Shown: one piece after another, positions 1 through 8,212 of the stretch
Numbering within the stretch: position 1 is the stretch's first letter
Layout of the letters: each line of letters begins with the position of its first letter
NCBI RefSeq assembly: GCF_004331435.1
Contig: NZ_SJKA01000001.1
Span: 124,001 to 188,000 of the forward strand
Source of the DNA: Kribbella sindirgiensis
GTDB lineage: Bacteria > Actinomycetota > Actinomycetes > Propionibacteriales > Kribbellaceae
Direction: 5' to 3'
Length of the DNA: 64,000 nt
The notes under the pieces: generated by a model
Told to the model about the DNA's origin: nothing
The model's database searches: none
What the model saw: the letters and a program-made list of their open reading frames with translations, nothing else
Translations under genes and position numbers: made by a program

Positions 1-728
1 TCGGCGCAGGTACGGCGAAGTACGTGGAAGGCGGCGGCCAGGTATCCGCCGCCGCTGACGCCGATGACTGTCGAGGCCTTGTCGTACAGACCGCGTTCGC
101 GCAACAACTGCAGCGCACCGAGGCAGAACGACGCCGAGCGGATCCCGCCGCCGGAACAGGTGATGACGAGGCGGCCGCTGTCCTTGTCGTCACGCTTCGC
201 CCGGCGGAACGTCGCGGGCGGCGGCGGCTCCGCGCCGTACCACTTCCGCTGACCGAAGCGGCTCGTCGCGAACAGGCTGACAGCGAGGATCAGTACGCCG
301 GCCACGACGACGGCCCGCGCCAGCCAGGTGAACCAGCCGGTGGAGAGGTCAGCGCACGGAGCGGACGCGAAGTCGCCCCAGAGGGCCAGGTTCTCGGCGA
401 TGTCGAGGACGGCGGCGACAAGGACGAGCCACCACCCGACGACCGCGACCCGCCGCCAGGACTGGAGGTTCAGGAACTTGACGTACTTGTACGCCCGGTA
501 CGCCGCGTACACGCCGGCCAGCACGAACGCCGAGTCGACGAGGATCGAGAGCCGTGCCGGCGCCGCGCACTCCGCCGCCGAACCGGCCGCTTGCTGGACG
601 GCGGCCCGCATCGGCACCTGCACGATCGCGAGGACGATGGCGAGTTGGAGCGTCTTGGTGAAGGTCCGCCGGCGCCCGATCTGCTCGATCGTGGCTTCGC
701 CCCTGGTGCCGTCCGAGTCCCCGAGCAT
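1..728 (-). CDS. membrane-anchored patatin-like phospholipase, N-terminal part (runs off left edge)
   Basis: Reading the minus strand from the ATG at 728 gives 242 open codons to the window edge. Residues ~25-155 hold about four hydrophobic segments. A patatin-type domain then begins, with the oxyanion motif CSGGGIRSASFCLG (~191-204) and the nucleophile elbow GVSGGG with Ser225. The family are Ser/Asp-dyad lipid acyl hydrolases. The catalytic Asp would lie beyond the edge. A GGGG stretch precedes the start, and the small gene at 756-971 lies 27 bp upstream on the same strand. The fold call is firm. The substrate is unknown, and the multi-pass N-terminus suggests action at the inner face of the membrane. 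Confidence 0.85.
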   Translation of the reverse strand, partial: MLGDSDGTRGEATIEQIGRRRTFTKTLQLAIVLAIVQVPMRAAVQQAAGSAAECAAPARLSILVDSAFVLAGVYAAYRAYKYVKFLNLQSWRRVAVVGWWLVLVAAVLDIAENLALWGDFASAPCADLSTGWFTWLARAVVVAGVLILAVSLFATSRFGQRKWYGAEPPPPATFRRAKRDDKDSGRLVITCSGGGIRSASFCLGALQLLRERGLYDKASTVIGVSGGGYLAAAFHVLRRTCA

Positions 729-755
729 CGCCCCATCATGCCGGGGCGTGAGGGT

Positions 756-971
756 CTATGCGGCGTTCACGCGCGTCTCGCTCAAGCGGCACGGAGGGAC
801 GTCGCCGGCCTCGAGGGCGGCGAGTTCGGTGCAGGCCAGCGCGATGGCCTCGGCCTGGGTCCGGCAGTCGGCGTACCAGAAGGGGTCGTCGGGCTGCCGG
901 TCGTCGGCGTCGTCGATGTCGGCGTACCAGCAATCGTGCCGGTAGTGCACGACCCGAACCTTGAGCTTCAT
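756..971 (-). CDS. small hypothetical protein (71 aa)
   Basis: An ORF of 71 codons starts at ATG 971 (MKLKVRVVHYRHDCW) and stops at 756. It is soluble, acidic and has no signal peptide. Its composition (Asp/Ala/Trp/Tyr, not Arg-rich) looks like real coding sequence, and the third codon positions are GC-rich in this frame. It lies 27 bp upstream of the patatin gene on the same strand and may be co-transcribed. The longer in-frame extension upstream of 971 is antisense to GH43 and was discarded. I recognise no family. Confidence 0.6.
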   Translation of the reverse strand: MKLKVRVVHYRHDCWYADIDDADDRQPDDPFWYADCRTQAEAIALACTELAALEAGDVPPCRLSETRVNAA

Positions 972-1088
972 GTGCGGTGTGACGCCGGCTGCCGGCCTCA
1001 GGTTCCTGGCCGAAAGGTTTACAACGTTGGAAGTAGCCGGTACAAACGAGAGCGAGACCGGTCCGCCCCAGGTTTCGAGAGGTGTGTC

Positions 1089-2492
1089 ATGAGGATCTTC
1101 CGTGCCGCCCTGGCCGCCGCACTGCTCTGCGGCCTGCTCGCTCCGACCGCATCCGCAGCCGACCAGCAGGAGCACGCTGTGACGTCGCAGACGTTCCGGA
1201 ACCCGGTGAATCCGTCCGCGGATCCGTCCCTGATGTTCTACAACGGCAAGTACTACGTCGCGACCACGCGCGGCGACCGGATCGGGATCTGGTCGTCGAC
1301 CAGCCTCGCGACGCTGCTCGTGCAACCCGAGCAAGTCGTATGGCGGGACTCGGACACGAGCCGCAACACGCAGATGTGGGCGCCGGCGTTCCGGCACGTC
1401 GGGAACCGCTGGTACATCTACTACACGGCCTCCGACGGCGTCGACGCCAACCACCGGATGTACGTGCTCGAGTCGGCCGGCGACGACCCGCTCGGCCCGT
1501 ACAGCTTCAAGGCGAAGATCGCGGACTTCGGTGAGTACGCGATCGACGGCGAGCCGATCACGGTCAACGGGCAGCAGTACTTCGTCTGGACCGGCCCGGG
1601 CCGCGGACAGGGCGGACCGGCGCAGCTGTACATCGTCCGGATGAGCAACCCGTGGACCGCTACCGGCGGCCGCGTCGCCATCCCGGCCGACGGCGGGTGC
1701 ACCGAAGTACGGGAAGGACCGACCCCGCTCTACGGCGCGACGCGCACCTTCCTGACCTACTCGACCTGCGACACCGGCAAGCCGGACTACCAGCTGTGGA
1801 TGAAGAGCATCGCGAACGGCGCCGACCCGATGGTCGCGGCGAACTGGGTGCAACATCCCGGCCCGGTCTTCTCCCGCAACGACGAGACCGGCGTGTGGGG
1901 TCCCGGGCACCACTCGTTCTTCAAGTCACCGGACGGGACCGAGGACTGGATCGCGTACCACGGCAAGAACACCAGCACCTACACGTACTCGTACCGCACG
2001 ACGCGGGTCCAGAAGATCACCTGGAACGCGGACGGTACGCCGAACCTCGGCCGGCCGCTCGCCGCGGGCGCGACCCAGAACCTGCCGTCCGGCGACCCGG
2101 GTTCGGCGAACTACTGGATCAACGACACCGACGCGACCGTCGCCTACACCGGCGCGTGGAGCTCCGGGTCGGGCTGCGGAAACCAGTGCTTCTGGGGCAA
2201 TGACCACTGGAGCTGGGAGCCGAACGCGGCCGCGACGATCCAGTTCACCGGCACCCGTGTGGCCCTGCTGAGTGTCGCGGACACCGGCAACGGCATCGCC
2301 GCCATCTCGGTCGACGGCGGACCGGAGCAGCGGATCGACTACTACAGCTCGATCCGCGTCGGCGAGCAACTGATGTACATCAGCCCGGCCCTGCCGCCCG
2401 GCCCGCACACCCTGAAGGTGCGCGTGACCGGCGACAAGAACCCCGCCTCGACCAGCGCGGTCATCAGCCTGGACCGCATCGAGGTCTACTAG
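1089..2492 (+). CDS. secreted glycoside hydrolase family 43 with C-terminal carbohydrate-binding-like domain
   Basis: 467 aa, with a Sec signal peptide (MRIFRAALAAALLCGLLAPTASA). The GH43 five-bladed propeller spans ~36-335. The three acidic residues expected of the family are visible: Asp45 (ADPSL, general base), Asp153 (AIDGEP, pKa modulator) and Glu209 (REGP, general acid). The pattern resembles exo-arabinofuranosidase/xylosidase members. Residues ~345-467 form a beta-rich domain of the kind that binds sugars. The start at 1089 was chosen because it gives the signal peptide; the upstream open frame is antisense to other genes. It ends tail-to-tail with the lectin gene (overlap 2489-2492). 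The nearby sugar importer could take up its product. Confidence 0.88.
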   Translation: MRIFRAALAAALLCGLLAPTASAADQQEHAVTSQTFRNPVNPSADPSLMFYNGKYYVATTRGDRIGIWSSTSLATLLVQPEQVVWRDSDTSRNTQMWAPAFRHVGNRWYIYYTASDGVDANHRMYVLESAGDDPLGPYSFKAKIADFGEYAIDGEPITVNGQQYFVWTGPGRGQGGPAQLYIVRMSNPWTATGGRVAIPADGGCTEVREGPTPLYGATRTFLTYSTCDTGKPDYQLWMKSIANGADPMVAANWVQHPGPVFSRNDETGVWGPGHHSFFKSPDGTEDWIAYHGKNTSTYTYSYRTTRVQKITWNADGTPNLGRPLAAGATQNLPSGDPGSANYWINDTDATVAYTGAWSSGSGCGNQCFWGNDHWSWEPNAAATIQFTGTRVALLSVADTGNGIAAISVDGGPEQRIDYYSSIRVGEQLMYISPALPPGPHTLKVRVTGDKNPASTSAVISLDRIEVY

Positions 2493-3259
2493 ACGAACGT
2501 CTTCACGATGGTGCGGCCGTTGATCAGCAGGAAGTGGCCGTCGTTGCGGATCTGGACGACGGTGCCAGGCCTGTGGGTATGGAAGTCCCAGGTGCCGTCT
2601 CCGTCGCGGCTGTAGGTGCCGAAGAGACCGTTAACGTCGATCCAGGCGGACGACTCGGGCCACTGGGTCTTGCCAGTGCTCCAGAGGACGGTCGTGCCGT
2701 TCCTCAGGAAGACCATGTTCCCGTTCGTCAGCAGCTTCAGCGTGTAGACGTGGTTCAGCGAGTACATCGTCACGTCGCGGCCGAGTGCGTCAGGCGCACG
2801 CAGCATGGCGCCCGCCATCAATGTGCCGATCACCATGTGCCGGTTCCAGACCGCCTTGCCGCGGGTGTTGTAGATCGCCAGCAGACCGGTGTTCGGCAGC
2901 ACCAGCTTCGCCTGCGGGCTGGCCGCACCCATCGACCAGATCTGCGTCCGCCCGTAGATGATCCGCATTGTGCCGTCGGCCGCCATCACGAGCACCGACC
3001 CCGGCCGATACGTTCCGGACATCCACAGCGCCTGCGCCACGCCGCGCTGGAGCAGCGTCACGTTCCCGTTGCGTTGCATGGTCAGCGTGAAGACCCCGCT
3101 CGCCGACTTGATCGACTGCAGCGTCATCAACTTCTGCCCCGGCAGCAGCGTGTCCGACACCGCCACCGTTCTCGCCTCGGCCGGTGCACTTTCCACCAGC
3201 ACAGCTCCACTCAGCATTGCCCCGACGGCCAGGACTCCGGCCAACAAACGACGTACCAT
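2489..3259 (-). CDS. secreted bulb-type (mannose-binding) lectin-like protein
   Basis: 256 aa with a Sec signal peptide ending near SAPAEA. The mature part contains about six beta-prism repeats of the bulb-lectin type, for example NGNVTLLQRG, DGTMRIIYGRT, NGNMVFLRNGTTVLWSTG and DGHFLLINGRT. The canonical QxDxNxVxY sugar-binding signature is relaxed, so mannose binding is not certain. The gene is a tandem paralogue of 3277-4047, with identical length and closely similar signal peptide, repeats and C-terminus (NGRTIVKTF). Only 17 bp separate the two, so they are probably co-transcribed. Likely an extracellular glycan-binding protein. Confidence 0.82.
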   Translation of the reverse strand: MVRRLLAGVLAVGAMLSGAVLVESAPAEARTVAVSDTLLPGQKLMTLQSIKSASGVFTLTMQRNGNVTLLQRGVAQALWMSGTYRPGSVLVMAADGTMRIIYGRTQIWSMGAASPQAKLVLPNTGLLAIYNTRGKAVWNRHMVIGTLMAGAMLRAPDALGRDVTMYSLNHVYTLKLLTNGNMVFLRNGTTVLWSTGKTQWPESSAWIDVNGLFGTYSRDGDGTWDFHTHRPGTVVQIRNDGHFLLINGRTIVKTFV

Positions 3260-3276
3260 CCCACTCCCCTTGTCTG

Positions 3277-4047
3277 TCAGTGGAACGTCTTGACGACGGT
3301 CCGGCCGTTGACCATCACGAGGTGGCCGTCGTCGCGGAGTTGGAGGACGCTGCCCGGGCGACGGGTCTCGTAGAAGAACGTGAGGTCCCCGAAGGCGTTC
3401 ACGGTGGCGAAGTCGCCGTTCGGGCCGACCCAGCCGTACGCCTCGGAGGCCTTCGTCACGCCGGTGCTCCAGAGCGCGGTGGTGCCGTTCCTGAACAGCA
3501 CGAGGTTCCCGTTCGGCTGGAACTTGAGCGTGTAGACGCGGTTCACCGAGTACATGATGACCTCGTCCCAGTACGCGTCCGCCGCGGCGATCTTGCTCTG
3601 CGGCATCAGCGTGCCGATCACCATGTGCCGGTTCCAGTTCGCCTTACCGCGGGTGTTGTAGATCGCCAGCTTGCCGTCGTTCGGCAGTACCAGCTTGGCG
3701 CCGACGCTCTTGATGCTCATCGACCAGACCTTCGTCCGGCCATAGATGACCTGCAGCGTCCCGTCCGTGCCCATCACGAGCACCGAGTTCGGCCGCCACG
3801 TGCCCGAAGCCCACAGCGGAGCCTTCACTCCGCGCTGGTACAGCTTGGCGTCCCCGCGCGGCTGCATGATCAGCGTGAACACGCCGCTCTTCGAACGGAT
3901 GTACTGCCCGGCCATCAACTTCTGCCCCGGTAGCAGCGTGTCCGACACCGCCACCGTCTTCGCCTCGGCCGGTGCGCTTCCCACCAGCACGGCCCCACCC
4001 AGCAGCGCCCCGACGGCCAGGACCCCGGCCACGAGTCGACGTACCAT
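3277..4047 (-). CDS. secreted bulb-type (mannose-binding) lectin-like protein, tandem paralogue
   Basis: 256 aa, Sec signal peptide (MVRRLVAGVLAVGALLGGAVLVGSAPAEA), then repeated bulb-lectin strands such as DGTLQVIYGRTKVWSM, NGNLVLFRNGTTALWSTG and DGHLVMVNGRTVVKTF. It is the upstream copy of a recent duplication with 2489-3259: the first ~45 residues differ at only a few sites, while the central repeats have diverged more. It follows the sugar-importer operon (51 bp after the stop at 4099, reading the minus strand), so read-through from that operon is possible. No catalytic motif is visible. Confidence 0.82.
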   Translation of the reverse strand: MVRRLVAGVLAVGALLGGAVLVGSAPAEAKTVAVSDTLLPGQKLMAGQYIRSKSGVFTLIMQPRGDAKLYQRGVKAPLWASGTWRPNSVLVMGTDGTLQVIYGRTKVWSMSIKSVGAKLVLPNDGKLAIYNTRGKANWNRHMVIGTLMPQSKIAAADAYWDEVIMYSVNRVYTLKFQPNGNLVLFRNGTTALWSTGVTKASEAYGWVGPNGDFATVNAFGDLTFFYETRRPGSVLQLRDDGHLVMVNGRTVVKTFH

Positions 4048-4098
4048 GTCGATCCCCCTCTGTTCGCTTGTAGGTGCTCAGTGTCCTGGGCGGAGAGG

Positions 4099-4923
4099 TC
4101 ATCCCTTCAATCCGGAGGCGAATCCGCGGATCACGTAGCGCTGCAGGACGAGGAACAGCAGCAGGATCGGGAGCGCCGCGAGGACCAGCCCGGCGGCCAC
4201 CAGCCCGTAGTTGGACGTGTACTCGTTGACGAAGGCGAAGACCCGGACCGGGACGGTCTCGCGGCCGGATCCGCCCAGGTACAGCAGCGGGGTGAAGAAG
4301 TCGTTCCAGATGTGTACGGCGTTCAGGATCAGGACCGTGCCCGTGATCGGCCGCAGCAGCGGGAAGATCACGTGCGCGAACGCCTGCAGATGAGAGGCGC
4401 CGTCGATCAGCGCCGCGTTGGTGTAATCGGCCGGCAGTGAGCGGATGAACCCGGTGTACAGGAACACCGTGAACGGCAACTGGATGCCCGTGTAGAACAG
4501 GATCATCCCCTGGTACGTGCCGAGCAGGCCCAGGTCGTTGACCATCTGGTAGAGCGGGATCATCCCGAGCTGGAACGGCAGGATGATGCCGACCAGGAAC
4601 AGGATGTAGAGCGTGTAGCTCAGGCGCGTCGCCGTACGGGCCAGGAAGTACGCCGCCAGCGATCCCAGCACGATCAGCACCAGAACACTGCTGACCGTGA
4701 TCAGCGTGCTGTTCAGCAGCGCCGAGCCGAGTGACGCCGACTGCCACGCTTCGCCGAAGCTCCCGACCGACGGCGGATCCGGCAGTGACAGCGGCTTGTT
4801 GGCGATCTGGCCGGGGTCCTTGAAGGCCAGCGTGACCAGCGCGTAGACCGGGAAGAGGAAGGCGATGGCGACCGCCACCATGACGACTTCCAGCACGAAG
4901 GTACGGGGCTTGTACTTCCTCAT
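4099..4923 (-). CDS. carbohydrate ABC transporter permease (MalG/AraQ type)
   Basis: 274 aa with six predicted membrane segments. The binding-protein-dependent permease EAA loop reads near residues 185-205 (AALIDGASHLQAFAHVIFPLL), the site that docks the ATPase. Typical length for the MalG family. The ATG overlaps the TGA of the upstream permease (ATGA, 4920-4923), indicating translational coupling. It is the last gene of the importer operon 7132 to 4099. No ATPase is encoded here; CUT1 importers in actinobacteria commonly share a distant MsiK-like ATPase, which I infer also for this one. Confidence 0.93.
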   Translation of the reverse strand: MRKYKPRTFVLEVVMVAVAIAFLFPVYALVTLAFKDPGQIANKPLSLPDPPSVGSFGEAWQSASLGSALLNSTLITVSSVLVLIVLGSLAAYFLARTATRLSYTLYILFLVGIILPFQLGMIPLYQMVNDLGLLGTYQGMILFYTGIQLPFTVFLYTGFIRSLPADYTNAALIDGASHLQAFAHVIFPLLRPITGTVLILNAVHIWNDFFTPLLYLGGSGRETVPVRVFAFVNEYTSNYGLVAAGLVLAALPILLLFLVLQRYVIRGFASGLKG

Positions 4924-5852
4924 GCCGCGGTCTCCCTCGAACGCAGGTACCCGATCTGGATGAAGGACACGGCCGCGACGAAGATCGCCAGGACCAGCGC
5001 CACCGCGGTGCTGTACCCGAACTTCCCGAACACGAAGGCCTGTTTGTAGAGGACCGTCGACAGCGTGTCGGTCGCGTACCCCGGCCCGCCGTTCGTCATC
5101 GCGATGATCTGGGTGAACAGCGTCAGGCCGCCGACCGTGGACAGCATCAGGTTGATCGTCACGGCCGGCGCGAGCAACGGCCAGGTGATGTGCCGGAACC
5201 GGGCCACGGTGCCCGCACCGTCGACCATCGCGGACTCGTGCAGCTCGGCGGGCACGCCCTCCAGACCTGCCAGGAAGATGACCATCGAATACCCGGCGCA
5301 CTGCCAGATCACGGTGAAGGCGACCGACCACAACGCGATCGACGGGTTGCCCAGCCAGTCCTGCCGCAACCCGCCGAGACCGATCGCCCCGAGCGCCGCG
5401 TTCAGCCCGGCGTCCGGCGCCGGGTTGTACACGTACTTCCAGAGGAACGACACCATCACCGGACTCACCACGACGGGGGCGAAGAAGATCACCCGCAGCA
5501 CCATCCGGCTCTTGATCCCCGTGTGGACGCCGAGCGCCAGCAGCAGCCCGATCCCGTTCTGCACGACGACGATCGCCACCGTCAGCAGCAACGTGTTGCG
5601 CAACGCCCCGAGCGCCTGGTCGTCGTGGAACAACTGCTGGAAGTTGTCCAGCCCCACGAACGACCGCTGCGCCCCCACCCCCGACCAGTCCGTGAACGCC
5701 GACCCGGCCCCGGAAAACGCCGGATACAAGACAACCAGCACATAGATCAGCAACGCCGGCACCGCGAACAACCACGGCGGCGCGATCCCGCCGCCGCGGC
5801 GCCGCGGTGCCTTGACAGCGTCCCGGCGTACGGCCTGAGCTGTGACCGTCAT
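4920..5852 (-). CDS. carbohydrate ABC transporter permease (MalF/UgpA type)
   Basis: 310 aa. A basic cytoplasmic N-terminus (~25 aa) is followed by six membrane segments. The EAA loop is at ~208-228 (ESAMVDGAGTVARFRHITWP). The start ATG at 5852 overlaps the TGA of the substrate-binding protein gene by 4 nt, and its own stop overlaps the next permease. It forms the heteromeric channel with the 4099-4923 product. The substrate is not readable from the sequence; the neighbouring GH43 suggests an arabinose- or xylose-containing oligosaccharide (inference). Confidence 0.93.
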   Translation of the reverse strand: MTVTAQAVRRDAVKAPRRRGGGIAPPWLFAVPALLIYVLVVLYPAFSGAGSAFTDWSGVGAQRSFVGLDNFQQLFHDDQALGALRNTLLLTVAIVVVQNGIGLLLALGVHTGIKSRMVLRVIFFAPVVVSPVMVSFLWKYVYNPAPDAGLNAALGAIGLGGLRQDWLGNPSIALWSVAFTVIWQCAGYSMVIFLAGLEGVPAELHESAMVDGAGTVARFRHITWPLLAPAVTINLMLSTVGGLTLFTQIIAMTNGGPGYATDTLSTVLYKQAFVFGKFGYSTAVALVLAIFVAAVSFIQIGYLRSRETAA

Positions 5853-7132
5853 GCGCTCTTCCGGTAGGCCTCGTCCATCTTCTTCAGTGCGGCCGGGACC
5901 GTGCTCTTGCCGCCGAGAAGTTCCTGGACGACGGCGAAGTGGGTCGGCTGTACTTCGGCGTTCGGCCAGCGCTGGTCCATGAACGGGACCGCCTTGTTGT
6001 CCTTCAGGTACGGGAGGAACGGCTTCAGGACCGGGTCGACCTTGGCGTCGCCGTCGGAGTACAGCGGGACGCACGCGACGGCTTCGGCCCAGGCGTTGAC
6101 GACCTCCGGCTGGCCGCAGTACTCGATGAACTTCTTCGCCTCCTCGGCCTTCTTGCTCTTCGCGCTGGCCGCGATACCGACCACGACGCCGCCGGGGATC
6201 CAGTTGTCGGCGGCGACATCGGTGGCCGGGAACGGGAACATGCCCAGGTCGTCCGGCGTCGGCGACGCCGCGCGGAACGCCTGCAGGACCGCCGACACCT
6301 GGACGGCCATCGCGGCCTTGCCGGTACCGACCATCGAGGTGGCCTGCTCGTACGTCGTCCCGTTCGGGTTGTCGTTGAAGAAACCCTTCTTCTGCAGCTC
6401 GAGGTACTTGTCCATCGCGTCCGCCCAGCCCGAGTCCGCGAACGACGCCGTACCGGCGGTCATCTTGTCGTCGAAGTCCGGCGTCTTGGCGTAGACCGTG
6501 CCCGGGACCAGCGCGTAGTCGATGAGCTGCGTGACCCACGGGGTCTGGGCGCCGAGCGCGATCGGCACGATGCCCTTCTTCTTCAGCTTGTCGCACACCG
6601 ACAGCAGTTCCGACCAGGTGGTCGGTACGTCGACACCCGCGGTCGCGAACGCCTTCTTGTTGTAGATCGCGCCGAGCACGCTGGTACCCGGCGAGAAGAT
6701 GAACGTCTTGCCGTCGTTCTGGAAGGCGCCCTTGAAACCGGTCGGGATCTTCTGCGTCCAGGACTGGCTGCTGAGGTCCGTGAGCAGATTCGCCTTGCTC
6801 AGCTGGACCATCGACATCGCGCTGCCGTTACCCGGGTAGACCGCGTGCAGGTCCGGGGCGTTACCGGCCGCGAGCTGCGCGCGCAGCGCGGTCTGCAGCT
6901 GGTCGGCCGGCGAGAACGAGAGGTTGAAGTCGAAGTCCGAATGCGCCTTCTTGTAGTCGTCGAGAGCCTTCCGCAGGCCGGCCTCCTGGCTGCCGGCGCC
7001 GATCACCTTGAGCGGGCCGCCGGACGACGAACTGCCGTTGCCGCCGCCGCAGGCCGCCAACGCACCGGCCAGGGTCGCACCACCGGCGAGTTGCAGGAGC
7101 CGCCTTCGGCTGACGGATCGATCGAGTGCCAT
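5849..7132 (-). CDS. extracellular sugar-binding lipoprotein (CUT1 ABC importer)
   Basis: 427 aa, family-1 solute-binding protein. The N-terminus combines a twin-arginine motif (SRRRLLQ, 8-14) with a lipobox ending at Cys28 (GALAAC), so it is probably exported folded by Tat and lipidated. A Gly/Ser linker follows (29-40), then a two-lobed binding domain with typical sections (GTTYEQATSMVGTGKAAM). First gene of the importer operon; its stop overlaps the permease start (ATGA). The 276-bp region upstream holds a 7-bp inverted repeat (7171-7195) that could control the operon. Confidence 0.93.
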   Translation of the reverse strand: MALDRSVSRRRLLQLAGGATLAGALAACGGGNGSSSSGGPLKVIGAGSQEAGLRKALDDYKKAHSDFDFNLSFSPADQLQTALRAQLAAGNAPDLHAVYPGNGSAMSMVQLSKANLLTDLSSQSWTQKIPTGFKGAFQNDGKTFIFSPGTSVLGAIYNKKAFATAGVDVPTTWSELLSVCDKLKKKGIVPIALGAQTPWVTQLIDYALVPGTVYAKTPDFDDKMTAGTASFADSGWADAMDKYLELQKKGFFNDNPNGTTYEQATSMVGTGKAAMAVQVSAVLQAFRAASPTPDDLGMFPFPATDVAADNWIPGGVVVGIAASAKSKKAEEAKKFIEYCGQPEVVNAWAEAVACVPLYSDGDAKVDPVLKPFLPYLKDNKAVPFMDQRWPNAEVQPTHFAVVQELLGGKSTVPAALKKMDEAYRKSA

Positions 7133-7170
7133 GGTTCCTCCTGAGCGCCGAAGTACCGGCCAAGAATGTG

Positions 7171-7195
7171 AAGTAACCGCAGGATCGTGTTACTT
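7171..7195. promoter_or_regulatory. candidate operator of the sugar importer operon
   Basis: A perfect 7-bp inverted repeat, AAGTAAC (7171-7177) and GTTACTT (7189-7195), with an 11-bp spacer, lies 39-63 bp upstream of the binding-protein ATG at 7132. The arms are AT-rich in a GC-rich background, as expected for a repressor site or overlapping promoter. No regulator gene is adjacent, so the binding protein is unknown. The rest of 7133-7408 shows nothing else I can assign. Confidence 0.5.
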
Positions 7196-7408
7196 TTGTC
7201 ACGGGGACGGTACGTACGGCCCGGGAGGGTGTCAAGACCTCGTTGAAAGGATTCAGTCCGGCCCGGTGTGAAAAGGCCTCCGCCGGGGTTTTGGGGCCCG
7301 GCCCACCTGGCCTGAGAAGATGGGCTACGTGCCCGTGACCGCCTGCCCGCATCCGGCCGGTACGACGTCTGTCGTGCCGCCCGCGCCGACCTGTGGACGG
7401 GTGCGAGC

Positions 7409-8122
7409 GTGAGACGAGTTCTCCTGGCCGGCCTCCTGCTGCTGGCCCTGGCGCTCGGCGCCGGCAGTGGCTACTACGCGGGCGACTACCTCGACACCCC
7501 GGAACCAACCGCCTCCGGCACAGCCGGCCCCCTCGGCGAAATCTCCCCGTCCCCCACACCGTCTCCGACCGAGCCCTCGACCCCGGTCAAGACCCCGATC
7601 CCCAACAACGAGGAGCCGCTCGAGCCCGGGCTGGACTACACCGAACGCTCGTTCTCCGTGCAGACGAAGGACGGTCAGACCGTGCGGCTGTCCCTCGAGG
7701 TGCCACAGGGCTGGCGGCTGACCAGGGACACGAAGCGCCCGGACCAGGTCAGATATGTCGAAAAGGTCGAACAACGCGGCGTGCGGGTGCAGGCCGACCA
7801 ACCCGCCGAGGGCACGCCGGCGGACGAGATGGCCCAACTGATCGTCGACCTCAAGAAGAGCCAGGCGCCCGAGAACGACGTCCGCGTCCTCGACCACACG
7901 TCCGAGGTGATCACCGGCGACGACGGCGAATCCCGAACGGTGTCGACACTGGTCTACACGTACATCCCAGGCGAGACCCTGTGGTACGTGATCGTCCGCT
8001 GGATCGCCATCAACGGCGAGAACACCAACATCGAGATGAGCGTCACCGGCCTCCCCCAGGACGCGGACGCCCTCAAAGAAATCCTCGACAAGGCCAGCAC
8101 CTCGGTCAACGAGACCGGCTGA
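7409..8122 (+). CDS. secreted/anchored protein, LPQD family (paralogue 1)
   Basis: 237 aa from GTG 7409. An N-terminal membrane anchor or signal (MRRVLLAGLLLLALALGAG) is followed by a Pro/Thr/Ser-rich linker (~30-70, SPSPTPSPTEPS) and a ~150-aa globular domain. The domain contains VPQGWRLT, LVYTYIPGE, VIVRWIAI and ends in EMSVTGLPQDADAL. These motifs recur in 8213-8941 and 23253-23885. The fold may be related to the extracellular domain of the nearby kinase (a PsbP-like guess). Function unknown. Its location outside the membrane follows from the signal and linker. Confidence 0.85.
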   Translation: MRRVLLAGLLLLALALGAGSGYYAGDYLDTPEPTASGTAGPLGEISPSPTPSPTEPSTPVKTPIPNNEEPLEPGLDYTERSFSVQTKDGQTVRLSLEVPQGWRLTRDTKRPDQVRYVEKVEQRGVRVQADQPAEGTPADEMAQLIVDLKKSQAPENDVRVLDHTSEVITGDDGESRTVSTLVYTYIPGETLWYVIVRWIAINGENTNIEMSVTGLPQDADALKEILDKASTSVNETG

Positions 8123-8212
8123 CCCCCTTTTCACGGAATCGTTACTTAGTCGGTGCAACCTCTGTGGGGGCTGAGGTGTCTTCTTTTAGTAGATCTCTGG
8201 GGAGGTGGGGGC

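Noticed and set aside
24..1088. In-frame upstream extension of the GH43 gene (would give 822 aa)
   Set aside because: The extension is antisense to the patatin-like gene and to the 71-aa gene, is of shadow composition, and would bury the signal peptide that begins at 1089.
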